This document shows, one piece after another, positions 1-24,825 of a DNA stretch of 64,000 bases. The notes below the pieces were generated by a model. It worked only from the letters and a program-made list of their open reading frames with translations, was not told where the DNA came from and searched no databases. Every line of letters starts with the position of its first letter. Position 1 is the first letter of the stretch. A program made the translations under genes and the position numbers. Source of the stretch: Megamerina dolium (taxonomy: Eukaryota > Arthropoda > Insecta > Diptera > Megamerinidae); assembly GCA_963854835.1 (NCBI GenBank), contig OY978526.1, positions 44,096,140 through 44,160,139 on the forward strand. The letters run 5' to 3'.

Positions 1-850
1 ACTAAATATAATTTTTGGCAAACAAAATAAAACATGAGAACAGGAGAGAAAGAGAGAGGAAACTATCGTGACAAATTGATCCTGATTGACAGCGGGCACT
101 CAATGATAAATAATCTTATTCTGACGTGGGCATGAACTATAAGAATAATTGCAGTTGAGAGCATGGCCAAAGGAGGACGATATGAATTTTGTGCTGTGTT
201 ACCGATGGGTAGAACAAAGGTACTGCTCTGGCGCTTCACTTGCTTGTGAATACATGAAGCTGTAGCTAACGCAGTGATACTTTGAGAAATAGTAGTCTAG
301 TTTCTTGGGAGCGCAATTATATTTTAAGATATGTGGCAACTATCTTCATGTTAAAGTGTCATTATTACGCTCCATTTACGCAAGACAACTCAAGATTAGC
401 CCTCAATATGTATTAGTTGTCAAAGAAGAGAAAAATTGTTCAAACAAATGATCAGACAATTATAAAGACAATACACTTTTCAGTAATCGCCGTTAGTGTC
501 GTTTCGTGTGAATTTCATGCGCTGATTTCGTTTTGTTTTTGCCACATCACGGAATTGTCCAATTTACTGTCTTCGAAAAATCAAAGATAGTGACGAAGAC
601 AATGAGAGTGTGAATGTATTAGCAAAAATGTGTGAATGTATTGCTATTGTCTTGGCAAAATTATCTTGTGTAAATCGCAAGTTAGGATATTTTTTAGCTC
701 CGACTATGTCAACTTTGAATCTACAAAACTACATTCACGGAAAGCTTTGATTTTTGTTTTCGTCTGAAGAAAAGTGCAGCTGAAAGTCAACGCTTGCTGT
801 GACTGGTTTTAGGAGAATATACACCATCATTTTCAACTTGTGAATTTTAG
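1..850. other. No recognisable feature
   Basis: AT-rich non-coding DNA. No protein similarity, repeat or RNA gene was recognised before the mariner remnant that begins near 850. Its left terminus may lie here, but no inverted repeat could be paired. Confidence 0.5.
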
Positions 851-1645
851 TTTAGATCGTTCAAGAGTGGTGATTTTGAAACAAGCGATAAAGATCTGGA
901 GGAAAGGCCAGCAACGAAAAAGGAGATTGCAGAAACTTTGGAAGTGACTCGACAAGTCATTTTTCTATTCTATTTTTTTATTCTAAAGAATGCGAGTATG
1001 GTCCAAGAGGCGTCGAAAGGCAATTTTTCGGGTCGGGACAGCTGCTTCAAATGTGCAAAAGGAAGGATTTTTGCAGCGCATCGTTACTGGTGACGAAAAA
1101 TGAGTCTATTATGATAACCCTAAGCCAAAATATCATATGTGAGACATGGCCAAGCAGCAAAATCGGCCGAATATCCATAGTTTGAAAGTGTTGCTGTAAT
1201 ATTTAGTGGGAGCAGAAGGGTATAGTGTATTATGAGATACTAAAACTGAGTGAATCCATTAATGGGAAATACTACAGACAACAATATATCAAATTGAAGA
1301 GAGTATTGGACCAAAAACGGTCGGAATGGGCAGTCACAGCAGTCAGAAGACACGAGTTGTTGACTTTGCATCATGACAATTCTCGGCCATATGTTGTGCA
1401 AGCCTCACTTGGAAAATAGCGAATCGGAAGTCTTACCCCACCCGCCGTACAGCCTAGACATTGCCCCTTCTGACTGCAACCACTTGATCCGATCAATGCA
1501 GAATACCTTGTCCGGAATACGCTTCACTTCAATTGAAGGTATAAATTGGTTCGATACGTTCTGTCCTCTATTCGGACGGAATTCATTGTATCAGTGCATC
1601 AATTTCTTAAAATACAAGCCTCAAAATCAGGAACAAATCTTTTAA
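850..1645 (+). mobile_element. Decayed mariner transposase copy
   Basis: Fragments of a mariner (Tc1/mariner superfamily, DD34D) transposase appear in order on the plus strand but in shifting frames. First comes the N-terminal block 'FKSGDFETSDKDLEERP' (about 860-905), then 'TGDEK' carrying the first catalytic Asp (about 1090), then a 'HDNSRPY' block with the second Asp (about 1370-1395). Last is 'HPPYSLDIAPSD' with the third Asp (1440-1475). Several stops and frame changes rule out function. Termini were not identified. It lies in the 3' flank of Gprk2. Confidence 0.8.
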
Positions 1646-1936
1646 AATATTCCTGTATTTAGTTATGAAGTGTGTGACGTAGCGCTGACATGAAGCATAG
1701 AGTAATGCCCCCGTTGACATTAACTTAAAATTCTCACTATATTGTTTTCTTTATATCTAGTTGTTGTCTAGTATGAATTGAACGATTGTAAAAATCTCAA
1801 CTTTAATGCCACATAACTTCACTCCGAATAATTATTTTAACGTCATTTTCTGTTAGTATAAAAGGTAAAATTATCCTCTTTATAAATCATTTTAATTTTG
1901 ATAAAATTTGTATTTTGTTTTGATTTCAGTGTGACA

Positions 1937-2496
1937 ATGCAATATAGTGAAATTCGTGTTTTGATGAAGTACGAGTTCCATTGAGGAACCAAAGCGGCGG
2001 AAACAACTCGAAATATTAACGCTGTATTTGGCACTGAATTCACTTCAAAGTAGACAGTATCCCGTTGGTTTGTGAAATTCCGTTCTGGTGACTTCGATCT
2101 GACTAATAAATGAGGCGAATCGATCACGGCGAATGTCTACTGTATGCAATTGTAGAGGCTAAACAGTAGATTGGTCAACCGATCAACTCCAATCCTCTTG
2201 CACGATAACGGCGACCACATACTGCATAAATGACTGTGGCAAAGCTACAGGAGTTGGATTTGGAAACTCTCCGTCACCCACCATATTCACCCGACCTTGC
2301 ACCCACCGACTACCACTTCTTACGGAATTTGGACAACATCCTGGTAGAAAAAAAATTTAATTCCGAAGAGGCTGACCAAAGTGCCTTCCAGCAGTTCATC
2401 AACTCCCGTAAACCATGCTTCTACAGCAAAGGGATAAATGAGCTATCGCTGAAATGGCAAAAGTGTATCGATAGTATGGGCCCATGCTTCAATTAA
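1937..2496 (+). mobile_element. Decayed, internally deleted mariner copy
   Basis: The N-terminal helix-turn-helix half is readable from 1937: a 'MQYSEIRVLMKYEF' start, then 'VSRWFVKFRSGDFDL' near 2070-2100, with in-frame stops. A few dozen bases later the sequence jumps to the C-terminal catalytic half: 'LHDNGDH', then 'HPPYSPDLAPTDYHF' at about 2272-2320, ending at a stop at 2494-2496. The middle of the transposase, including the first catalytic Asp, is missing. It is a different mariner subfamily from the copy at 850-1645, judging by its block sequences. Confidence 0.8.
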
Positions 2497-2640
2497 AAAT
2501 AGATATTCAATACGCAGAAAAAAATATGTGCTGTTGGCCATATGCTCGAACTTTTCTTGTAATACTCATTAGGGATTGCACAACCGTTTCATTTACTTTA
2601 ATGGATGCATAACTTTATGCTACTATCACTCAGAACTCGA

Positions 2641-2742
2641 AACATGAACCCACCGAATGTACCAGAATTACGACCAATTGAGCGATTTTGGGTTTTATTA
2701 AAAGCTAGTTTGTTGCGTAGATCGACAAATTCTGTGTAGTAA
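2641..2742 (+). mobile_element. Tc1-like transposase C-terminal scrap
   Basis: A short open stretch reads 'NPPNVPELRPIERFWVLLK', matching the last catalytic-block pattern (N-P-x-x-x-P-E-x-x-P-I-E-x-F-W) of Tc1/IS630-type transposases. The Glu of 'PIERFW' is the expected third acidic residue. The reading frame ends shortly after, and nothing upstream extends the domain, so this is an isolated fragment. Confidence 0.6.
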
Positions 2743-2964
2743 GTGAAAGTCAAGTGTATCCATTAATGTCATGCACCCTTAAATCCTTCCTACTAAATTA
2801 AGCGCATCTCTTTTGTGACGATGGCTTGCTAACAAACTTGCATCCAGAACCAGCTTTGCATTTGTGTGTTGAAACTAGTTATTAGCGTATTGTTTTTGGC
2901 CAGCTTCTTTCATCCATTTCCAATTTCCATTTGGTGAGTCTGCTTTGCTATTTACTTGGGCGGT

Positions 2965-3066
2965 GAGCGCTTCATTTTTTAATAGCAAATGTTTGGCAAA
3001 TTTGACTGCTTCTTCCGCATGTCTTCCGAAATTAGAGGATATGGGAGGAATAAAATTGAACTGCAT
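2965..3066 (-). mobile_element. BEL/Pao-type integrase fragment
   Basis: On the minus strand the peptide 'FNFIPPISSNFGRHAEEAVK' followed by 'FAKHLLL' resembles the integrase C-terminal block of BEL/Pao LTR retrotransposons (typical pattern F-I-P-P-x-S-P-x-F-G-G-x-W-E-A-x-V-K). The second Gly and the Trp are replaced. No LTRs or other pol domains are visible nearby, so only a fragment remains. Confidence 0.5.
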
Positions 3067-3069
3067 TTC

Positions 3070-4885
3070 CTATTCATGCATATTTTCCGCATATTACTAC
3101 AATATCTCCAATGAACCGACCTTTTACAAAAATTTCGTATATTGGACAATAGTGTGGTTCTATTATAATCTATTATAATAGAACTACACACGGCACGATT
3201 TGCACTACTATTTTTATCATATTATTCCTTATCGTTTTAGTATACCAATTTATGTACATTCAATAAAACTCCAAAATACACATATTTACATATGCCTAAT
3301 GAATTGATCAACATTTTCACATATTTCAAATCTACGTCTAATAAAATACCTTACAAGAATACATACAATTTTTTTTTTGCTTTATGTAGATGATGTGTTT
3401 ATTAATGCATATACTTATATTTTAAATAATTGTGTTGAAAAAAGCTTTTGCTTTAGCTATAAAAAAAAGAACAAATTTTTTATTACGTTTTTTGGCATTA
3501 ACAATTTATAAAATCACTTTTATTGATAATCGATTAATATTATAAATAATATTTCTATACCTGCATATGTACGATATATATGTATAATTTGATGCACACA
3601 ATAATTACAATAATAATAATAGTACTGAAATGGATTCGAAATGAGAAACGTAAACAACTAAAAATCAAGCTAATAAATTTAAAACTATATTTAAATTTAT
3701 GTACGTATGCATATATGTATAACTATGTCTATATATACAAAAATGAATAAAAAATTTACAATATAATATAAAAAAAGAAAATTACAAAAAGGAGACGGTC
3801 TATATAAAAAAAAAACAATTCAATGTCTATTTTTATTATTTTCTTTATTGCAATTAAAGATGAAAGAATGATGAACGCATCTTAAAATAACATTTAACTG
3901 CTTTATTCATAAATCTTATAATCGATTTCGCTAATTTCGCTGAAAATCAATTGTAAGTTTTATAAATGTACAGTGGGGATCTAAAAATGAAGCAAAAATC
4001 ATAATTACGTCATTTCTAAATATCCTTAGAATTCAATATTTGAGTAATGTGCTATATATGTATATCGTATATGGCTTTTCCATACGGGCTGTTCCAGAAA
4101 GAGGTCACCAAATATGCATGTTATCAATAGACAACTGAATTATTTCTTAAATTCGAAGTCGGTAGAGGATATTAAGAGAGGGAGACCTCGACAATTAAAA
4201 TAACTTAATTGTAAAACTTGTTAGTTTCGGAAAACGTTCATTATCTTTGTTTTCTGTTTATTGCTATTATTTTTCTTATAACATCTGTACTACATTCGCA
4301 GAACTTCATATATTTTAGACGCAGCAATTCAATTTATTCAGTTAACAGCGCCCAAATCACCAAATCACACATGCACACTCCACAACTTTTTTATTATAAT
4401 ATTTTATTTATATCTATTTTATATCTAGATGTCCGAATAGATTATGAAAGATTGTTGTTACTCTCAAAGTGACAACAACCATGATAACGATCTTTACAGT
4501 TTGCGTTACATGTTGTAATTTCATTTTATAAATACTTATGGCAATTTGTATTATAATTAGAATTATTATGAATGGTATGGTATGAATTATTATTATTATT
4601 ATATGAATTAGTAGTAGTGCTTCGCAATGAATCTTTTAGTCGAACAATCTGCTTAATCAAAATTCCGACTATTAAAAATTTTTAATTAATTAAATTACGA
4701 ATTAATCGATTACTCAAAATATTTTTCAAATTTTGGGCGTTTATTGTGAATAAAAGGCAAAATATATTTTATGCATAGTATTATCCGTCGGAGACTATTT
4801 TTTTTTTGCATCTTTCATACAGCTGACGGATTCTTCATCTTTTTCGGCTAATCGGGAATCAAGGCAATTTTTGGATGGTCAGCCA
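3070..4885. other. AT-rich non-coding stretch
   Basis: Simple AT-rich DNA with short A and T runs and scattered TA and ATT microsatellites. A Tc1-terminus-like start 'ACAGTGGGGATCTAAAAATG' occurs at about 3970, but no partner was found. No gene is supported. Confidence 0.5.
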
Positions 4886-4889
4886 AACC

Positions 4890-5480
4890 ATGCGCCATTG
4901 ATGGTAACAATTGTTAATCCGAAGGAAAAATATCTGTGCTATACGGTGGGTGGCATAGCGCTTCCTTGACGACATTTGCTACATGTGGCCGAGTATTGTG
5001 TTGAAAAATCACTTTATGGTGCCTTTTGGTATAAGTTCTCGGCTCACTTGCATAGCCTGTTGTTGGTTGTTGTTGTTGTAGCAACAAGAATACGGAAATG
5101 TTTTGTTTTGTTCCCGTACAAAGCATTTCCCTATTTTGATGTGTTGAATGGACCTTGGTCGACCACGTGGTCAAGTGGTTTCATTCGGCTGGAGCAGCTC
5201 ATAGTACACAACAACCGTCAGATGTGTTTAGAACCATGGCTATTTGTGATTCATTTTTTATAACTAGTTGTGATACAATGAAGAAAATACTCTTCTTTAT
5301 GCAGCTGCAGCAACTGCTCGCATATGAAAAGCGCCTTTCTATGGCGCTTCCCTTGTTTGATTGGAAACATTCTGCAATGGTTGAGCGGTCAACTTCCAAT
5401 AATTTGGCCAGTTCTCTTGCATTTTACATAAGTCATCATCGAGTAATGCCTCAAATTCTTTGTGTTTCTTGTCACAGCCA
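4890..5480 (-). mobile_element. Decayed irritans-type mariner copy
   Basis: Read on the minus strand, mariner blocks appear in order in changing frames. An N-terminal 'NARELAKLLEVDRSTIAECF' block lies around 5370-5430, then a 'CEQLLQ' block (5290-5320), then 'WSTKVHSTHQNREM', then 'RHHKVIFQHNTRPHVANVVK' with the second catalytic position, then 'CHPPYSTDIFPSD' at 4914-4955 with the third Asp. A (GTT)n run at about 5060-5082 interrupts the middle. Several frameshifts are present. Confidence 0.75.
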
Positions 5481-17958
<12,478 letters not shown>

Positions 17959-18802
17959 CTGAAATGAATGAGAGAACAAAGATAATTTATAAGTAAATAA
18001 ATATACATACGAGTATAAGTAAAGAATACTGTTACTGTAAACGAAACTACCAAAACCAAACTGTAGGTTCGAATCAGTCGCTTGCCGTCATATACGACTT
18101 TACCCAAATAAATACATTGACTCGTTGATTGAGCTCAAACTCTCCTAAGCATCGATCTGGAGTTTTATAGCAAAATGTTCAGTGATGACTTAAGTGTAAT
18201 ATAAGCAACTTTTATACGAGTATGCATATGATATATTACACGAGGATGTATATGCAATTAGAGGACTAACATCGGGTATTATATGAGTAATTATAAGGCA
18301 AGAGTGAGCCCTATCGTCATTGGCATCTGGTACAAAATTATGTCTTTTTACGTTTCTTAACATTGGTGAGAATAAGTTAAATATGTATATGGAATAAGTG
18401 TGATAACATAACCAACAATAATCATAATCTCTTCAATTACTTATCATTACGGACATGCAAGTACATGCACATATATCGCCGTAGTATTTATTCAATCACA
18501 ATAGAAGGAATATATGATCACCATAGAAGTACTTTCTAATGCGTTCTTCTTTACTTTCTTCTTTAGTAAGTACTTCACATTTTGTCAGCCTGGTGAACTT
18601 AATAGTGGAGGTCTTTATCATCATGCATGGAAGAGATAACATTACATTTGAAATATGACATCGTCTTTATAATGACAATGGCAAATATATCAACAATCAC
18701 AATAATAAAAAGTGCTTTATCATTGAATGATATCAGAGCTTACAATATTTTTAAATTAAATAATTTTATTAAATTAGTTATATACATCGCACATACGATA
18801 TA
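17959..18802. other. Start of Gprk2 intron 1 or upstream DNA
   Basis: AT-rich DNA directly upstream of the first visible exon. No coding sequence or repeat was recognised. Confidence 0.5.
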
Positions 18803-18804
18803 TA

Positions 18805-19517
18805 CGAGAGCGGATTGATAATGAAGCTGCCAAAGTAAGAAAAAACATTTTTTTTCAAAAACCATTTATTTCTCAACATAGTCTTCTTCCACACACTTAG
18901 TAAGACGATATTCCAACTTTTTTATATCATCTGAATAATACGATTTCGGGAACCCCTCAAAATACGCATTAGTTTCGTTAGGATCACGCTTTATCATGTC
19001 CAAACACCGCTGTGAAGTAGTCTCTCGAACTCGTTTTTGTTCGACACTGAGCAAACACGGCACCCATCTTGCCGATAGCTTTTTCATATGCAAATGTTCA
19101 TGCAAAATGTTGAACACACGTTCATATGAGATGTTTACCATTTCAAAAATCTCACGCAACTTGACTCGGCGATCATTCATAACGATATCGAGGATTTTCT
19201 TGATATTTTCTTCAGTAACCACCTCTTTTGGCATTCCTGTTGATGGTATTGTTGCAGTGCTTGTTCGACCGCGTTTAAATTCAGCAATCCAATATTTTAC
19301 CATGTAATCTGACGGAGCAGACTCACCGTAATGTGAGTCTGCTCCATTTTTCAAGAAACACAAAAGTTGGTTACTTCAAACGACTACAACAAATAAACTA
19401 ATCGATGAATTTGGTAACAGCTGACATTTGAGAGATCGCAATTTAAAAAAAAAATAAGTTTTTGTGTTTGTGCTGCCTTTTTCGTACTTAGGTAGCTTCT
19501 TTATCAATCCTCCCTCG
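18805..19517 (-). mobile_element. Internally deleted mariner with inverted termini
   Basis: A 713-base element bounded by TA on both sides and by inverted termini of about 30 bases sharing 'GGATTGATAA' and 'GAAGCT'. The minus-strand frame 18866-19363 (165 codons) joins the N-terminal helix-turn-helix region ('DYMVKYWIAEFKRGRTST', 'ILHEHLHMKKLSARWVP') directly to the extreme C-terminus ('SYYSDDIKKLEYRLTKCVEE', 'DYVEK'). All three catalytic Asp blocks are gone. The frame stays open across the deletion junction, so a DNA-binding-only protein could in principle be made. No expression signal is visible. Confidence 0.88.
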
Positions 19518-19627
19518 TACGTATACTGTACATATTGACGAGGAAAAATTAATTGGGGCAGTCATACATTTCTTCGATCTAATGGTGATTCCTGGGTCAA
19601 AATGTTGAGTAGTAAACATTAATCCCT

Positions 19628-20080
19628 ACTTACTTACTTATGTGAGACCATTACAATCGAAAATCGATCTAGGCCGAATCTAGCATGCATCGCCAGCCAA
19701 CCCTTACCTTCTCTAGCTGGCGTCAGTTAGAGATTCCAAGCGCTGACAGGTTCTCCAGTACTTGGTCTTTCCACCGGAGGTTGGGTCTGCCTCTTCTGCG
19801 TCGTCCATCAGCAGGTTCCGAATATAACAACTTCTTAGTCGGAGCGTTCGACATGACCTATACAGCGCAGTCGCTGAATTTTAAAGCGCTTTGCAATGTC
19901 GGTGTCGGAATACAGCTTATTCAGCTCATGGTTGTTACTTATTAGCTATTAGGACTTTTCTCCCGAAAACTCCGAGCATTCTCTCATCTGGGGTGGAAAT
20001 TGGTTTCGGCGCCATATCTAAGGCAGCCATGATGAGATACTTGTAAAGAGCGGTCAACGTCAATGTTGTAGGGATTTATG
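19628..20080 (-). mobile_element. RTE/L2-like LINE 3' fragment
   Basis: Starts with the 'acttacttacttatg' tail complement at about 19630 and carries the C-terminal coding part of the LINE family described at 21259-22634 (homologous blocks 'tctagctggcgtcagttaga' and 'ccgatatctaaggcagccat' in part). Several small deletions break the frame. Confidence 0.8.
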
Positions 20081-21210
20081 TGTAAAACCAATTTGATGAG
20101 AAAAAATTAATAGGCTTGGTCGCACATTTTCCTATACGTTTATTGGGATTAGATACGAAATGCGACCTGACCGAGTTCAACTACCGGTATATCTCTTCTA
20201 CTGACAAGACATGTATTTAATAATTAATCTAATCATTAGTATCGAAGAGGATCGATTTAAATAAACGAAAACAAGGTGGGCTAATGGATTGGTTTAACGC
20301 AAAACATAAAATTTGGATAAATCGAAATTCCCATTTCTTTCTCAAGGAGCATAACGTAATTGGGCCTACCCGCTTTCTTTTTCAATATCTCTTTGTCAAT
20401 ATAATATGTTAATACGTCTCATAGTTTTTTATCCTATATAATATTGGACACAACAGGCTCAAGTTCTAGTTAAGATTTATGTAAAATTGGTACTTTAAAG
20501 TAGGAAAACGATTGAAACGTTAAACTTTAGGGAAGAAAGAAAGAAGGTATCTCCGAATTCCGCCTTAATTCCCTTTGTACGCTGAAACATAGGGTGTGTT
20601 TCAGATCGTCTAAATCTTCACCTTTTGTGAACCTTCTTGGATATATGTGGCACTTACAGGCTCCCCTTGGACAAGATTCTCATTACTTATTACAATTATT
20701 ATTCTTGTTGTTATTGTATTATTTTAAATATTTTTAATTTCTTCCCATTATTTGCTGATTTTTCTGATAAATGCCCAAACATTTAAAATTCATTTTATTT
20801 TAAATTAAAATCCGTATGTATTTTAAAATTAATGTATCAACTCAACTTAAAGCACACTCAATGTCAACTGCCGAACCCTCAACGTCATCATTATGCGTAA
20901 CAGCAACAGCAGCAGTAGCAATAGTGAACCAACACAAGCAGCAAGTAATAAAATCTACTGTTGTTGTTCCAAGTACCAGTGATACTGCATGACATTTACG
21001 ATATTTCGCTACTGAACGCACATACGATTATTATATTCATACTAGTATATGTATTTTATACTGCTGTTGGTTATTGCAGTTGAATTTGATAAATGCGTTT
21101 TGGTTAGGAATACAACAAATCACCAACAACAACATCTGTATTCAAAATAAATTTGTATGCACATTAGTTTCTGTCGAAATTGAAATGTACACTCGTATGT
21201 ATGGCACATA
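20081..21210. other. Non-coding stretch
   Basis: AT-rich DNA with short CAG/CAA-type runs near 20900-20940. No supported gene or repeat family. Confidence 0.5.
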
Positions 21211-21212
21211 TA

Positions 21213-23604
21213 CACGGTGGTCCAATTGAACTGAAATCAACTTCACACCGCTAGTACTTACTTACTTACTTATGTGGCCATAACAACCGAATATCGATTT
21301 AGGCCGAAAATAACATGCTTCGCCAGCCATCTCTGTTCTTTGCTAGCTGGCGCCAGTTAGAAATTCCAAGCGCCGTCAGGTTCTCCAGTACTTGGTCTTT
21401 CCACCTGAGGTTTGGTCTTCCTCTTCTGCGTCGTCCTCCAGCGGGTTCCGAATATAACACCTTCTTAGCTGGAGCGTGTTCTTCCATTCGCTCGACATGA
21501 CCTAGCCAGCGCAGCCGCTGGATTTTGATGCGCTTTACTATGTCAATTTCGGCATACAGCTCGTACAGCTCATGGTTGTACTTTATTCGGTACTCGCCAC
21601 CAACGCAAATAGGTCCAAAGATCTTGGGTAGGACTTTTCTCTCGAAAACTCCAAGCATTCGCTCATCCGAGGTGGAAATTATCCAGGCTTCAGCGCCATA
21701 TGTTAGGACAGGCATGATGAGAGACTTGTAGAATGTAGCTTTCGATCTTACTCAATCCAAAGTAACACCTGTTAGCAAGAGTTATCCTTCGCATGATCTC
21801 CAGGCTGACGTCATTACTGCTGTTAATGCTGGTTCCAAGATAGACAAAATCCCTTACTACTTCAAAAGTGTAGTTGTCAACAGTGACGTGCTGTCCAAGA
21901 CGCCGGGACTCTTTGTTTGTTGACATTAGATACTTCGTCTTGCCCTCGTTCACCGTAAGGCCCATCCGACGCGACTCTCTTCCCAACTCTGAGAATGCTG
22001 CACTGACTGCTCGCGTGTTCATGCCGATTATGTCAATATCGTCGGCATACGCTAACAGCATGACACTTTTGTTGAAGATAGTGCTATTATGTCGTAGATC
22101 AGCAGCTCGTATTATTTTCTCCATAATAAGATTGAAGAAGTCGTATGATAACGAATCACCTTGTCTGAAACCCCGTTCGGTATTAAACGGTGCGGAGAGG
22201 TCCTTCCCAATTTTCACTGCACAACAGGAGTTATGCAGTGTCATTCTACAAAGTCGAATGAGCTTTGCAGGAATACCGAACTCAGACATTGTTGCATAGA
22301 GGTAATCCCTTACCGGACTGTCGAAAGCGGCTTTATAATCAACAAATAGGTGGTGTGTGTCGATCTATTTTTCTTGGGTCTTCTCCAGGATTTGGCGCAG
22401 TGTGAAAATCTGGTCGATGGTGGATTTACCAGGTCTGAAGCCACACTGATACGGTCCAATCAGGTTGCTGAGCATAGGCTTTAACCTTTCACACAGTACG
22501 CTCGATAGAACCTTGTATGCGATACTCAGGATACTTATTCCACGGTAGTTGGCGCAAATTGTGGGGTCTCCTTTTTATGTACAGGACAGAGAACACTGAG
22601 CCTCCAATCATCAGGCATGCTTTCATCCGACCATACCGCTAGTACTACAGCTGCTATATTTAACCTGATGACAGTTCATTCAATCGTTTACAAGCGCACA
22701 AAAGTATTTTTGTCAGAGTTTTCTCAGGTCAGGTGGTAAGAAAAAGACAGCAACATCTCCAGAAATTCTTAAGCGAATTGAATAAACGACGCAGGGGCAG
22801 AAAGGTGGATCGTGAGCTGAATATATCGCACCAAAGCATGCAATGAATATTGGAAAATAAGCTTGGACTAAAGCCGTACCAAATGTTAAAAATTTTAACG
22901 TTTGGCCGAAATTAGTGAAATTTCAAACATTGTGTTCTCCGGTGAGCCACCGTTATTCGTTAGTAAGTAACATGTGAACAACAAATGATTCGGTTTACTT
23001 GCCAGAGAGGTCTGCTGGTGCGTTGGTGCGTTAGATGGCCACCATAAAACAAGCGGCGCCAATGGTAATGATGTGGCCCGCCTTAATGGCCGATGGGCGC
23101 TCTCCGCTTGTATTCATCCACCGTGGGGTGAAAATAAATGCTCAAAATATTTTAGAGGGAGCTCTTAAGTCCTGGGCAGACAAACATTTCGGTCACAGGC
23201 GTTGGCATTCCAACAACACCTTCGCAAAAAGCACGCTTCCGCCAAGAACGGCTGAAAATGGTCATCAAATTCACCGAATGCAAATCCGTTCGATTTTTGG
23301 GTCTGGGGTATTTTCAAGAGTAAGGTTGGCACTTAAAAATAACAAAGTGTGAAACAAGCGTTTCGCCAAGAATGGCAAAAATACCGCAAACTTACTTACG
23401 GGCAACGTGTGTCGATTTTATCAGACGCTTGAAGGCCATAGTACAATCCAAAGGTGGCCTTATCGACAACCGCTAATCAAATCTTCTGTAAAAATATATA
23501 TTTGTAAACAAATTTTGGTTTGATTCATTGAATATCATTATTAAAAAAAAAAAATAATAAATTATAACTTTTTGAGTTGGTTTCAATTCAACTGGACCAC
23601 CGTG
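21213..23604 (+). mobile_element. Tc1/mariner-type element split by a LINE
   Basis: Inverted termini of about 32 bases, CACGGTGGTCCAATTGAAC on the left and the complement of GTTGAATTGAAACC-type sequence on the right, are flanked by TA (21211-21212 and 23605-23606). The interior at 22647-23480 carries transposase remnants on the plus strand: 'WADKHFGHRRWHSNN', 'SPNANPFDFWVWGIFKSKVG' and 'QAFRQEWQKYRKLT'. Frames shift repeatedly and the N-terminal half is poorly preserved. The LINE at 21259-22634 is inserted near the left terminus, so without it the element was about 1.0 kb, already deleted or short. Confidence 0.88.
21259..22634 (-). mobile_element. 5'-truncated RTE/L2-like LINE inside a Tc1 element
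   Basis: A 1376-base non-LTR retrotransposon copy flanked by the exact 12-base duplication ACCGCTAGTACT (21247-21258 and 22635-22646). On the minus strand the reverse transcriptase reads 'DDWRLSVLCPVHKK', 'FGIPAKLIRLCRMT', 'GFRQGDSLSYDFFNLIMEK' and the catalytic 'LLAYADDIDIIG'. The C-terminal part follows: 'RLRWLGHVERMEEHAPAKKV', 'RRRRGRPNLRWKDQVLE'. The 3' end is 'ggccacataagtaagtaagt'. Frameshifts lie near 21700 and upstream of 22289, and the 5' end with the endonuclease is missing. The clade is uncertain; the RTE/L2-like label rests on motif style. Confidence 0.9.
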
Positions 23605-23606
23605 TA

Positions 23607-24825
23607 CATATCAGATGGCTAATAATAGAGTGTACAAGGTACAAAATATTACTTTTTTATTACAATTAAGTATTAACGGTTAAATATGAATCCAATGATT
23701 TGTTATCTCTTGTATAGATGATCTAAATCGGTTTACAAATACACTTGCAGTTAATTTTTAGTGTTAAAATTAGTGCTACTGGATTCATAGTAGAGTAAGC
23801 AGTAATTTATAATAAACTTCAAAACAAAACTGTAAAACATAAAATTCATACAAAACCAATCAAGTCGATTTGTAATCCCCTAATGGTCGCAAATACAACT
23901 TATTAAAATTTGTTATTTATTTTAGTGAATGTTTTATATTTCAAACTATACCGATATTTCCTTATTTCCTGTCAAAATTTTATTTTTTTGTTTTTTTGTC
24001 TATAAGACGATTTACCAACCACGATTGAGTAATTTTTGGTTCTTGAGCCGGGGCGCAGTCCTTTTAAATGTAGCACGGCTCTTTTTCAAATTCACCATTT
24101 TCGTCGAAGTTCTAATTTCTGTTTCACCCATCCATATGATAAGCGGCTGATGTTGTTAGCAACAGTGGATCAAACTATTAAATTTTGAGATATCGATTTT
24201 GACAAAGTAAGTAACCATATTTCTACTACCTAGCACATTCAATAATTATTAAATTAAATTAAAATACTCGTATACCGATTTGCCAACAATGAATTTATGT
24301 CGTTTTGTAACGACATAAATTCGCATGTTATATTAAAATTGCTGATAATTGCAGCAAAACAAGAAGCGATATCCCATTTTAAAAAGTAAATCTAAAATCC
24401 AAACTAGCTGATGACAGCAAAAGCGAATAGCTCACTCATACGAAATCTATTTATAATAATACTCATATGTGCATCTATATTTTTTTTTCTATAGTAACAA
24501 AAAAAAAAAGCAACAAAATGAAACTATCAAATTTAGTGCTTAGAAAATACAGAACAAATTGACAAAAAAATGTTTAATGCAGCACAAAGTGCGTAATATC
24601 ACACTTGCCAATAGCACTTCCATCTCCTTATACATATACATGCTGTAAAGTCCATCTAACAGGACACTCACGCACATCCACACACTTATGGCTCTAACTT
24701 TTGTCAATAATCGTAAAAGCAAACACATTCACACACACATGTACGCACTCTTCAAGCAGTAGATTTTGTGGGAATATGTATGTAGAAGCAAATGCAGCAG
24801 TAGAAAAAAATTGTAATGTTTTACT
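23607..24825. other. Non-coding stretch
   Basis: AT-rich DNA between a Tc1 element and an INE-1-like repeat. A weak minus-strand peptide around 23990-24140 ('KKSRATFKRTAPRLKNQK') might be retrotransposon debris but cannot be assigned. Confidence 0.4.

Noticed and set aside
19695..19725. Candidate Gprk2 first coding exon: minus-strand 'ctagagaag' next to a 'gtaagg' donor
   Set aside because: The sequence lies inside a LINE fragment and matches the LINE copy at 21259-22634, so the resemblance to 'ARE' plus a donor is chance.
23929..24150. 73-codon plus-strand frame and its minus-strand counterpart
   Set aside because: No recognisable domain. The minus-strand peptide vaguely recalls retrotransposon gag but lacks any diagnostic motif.
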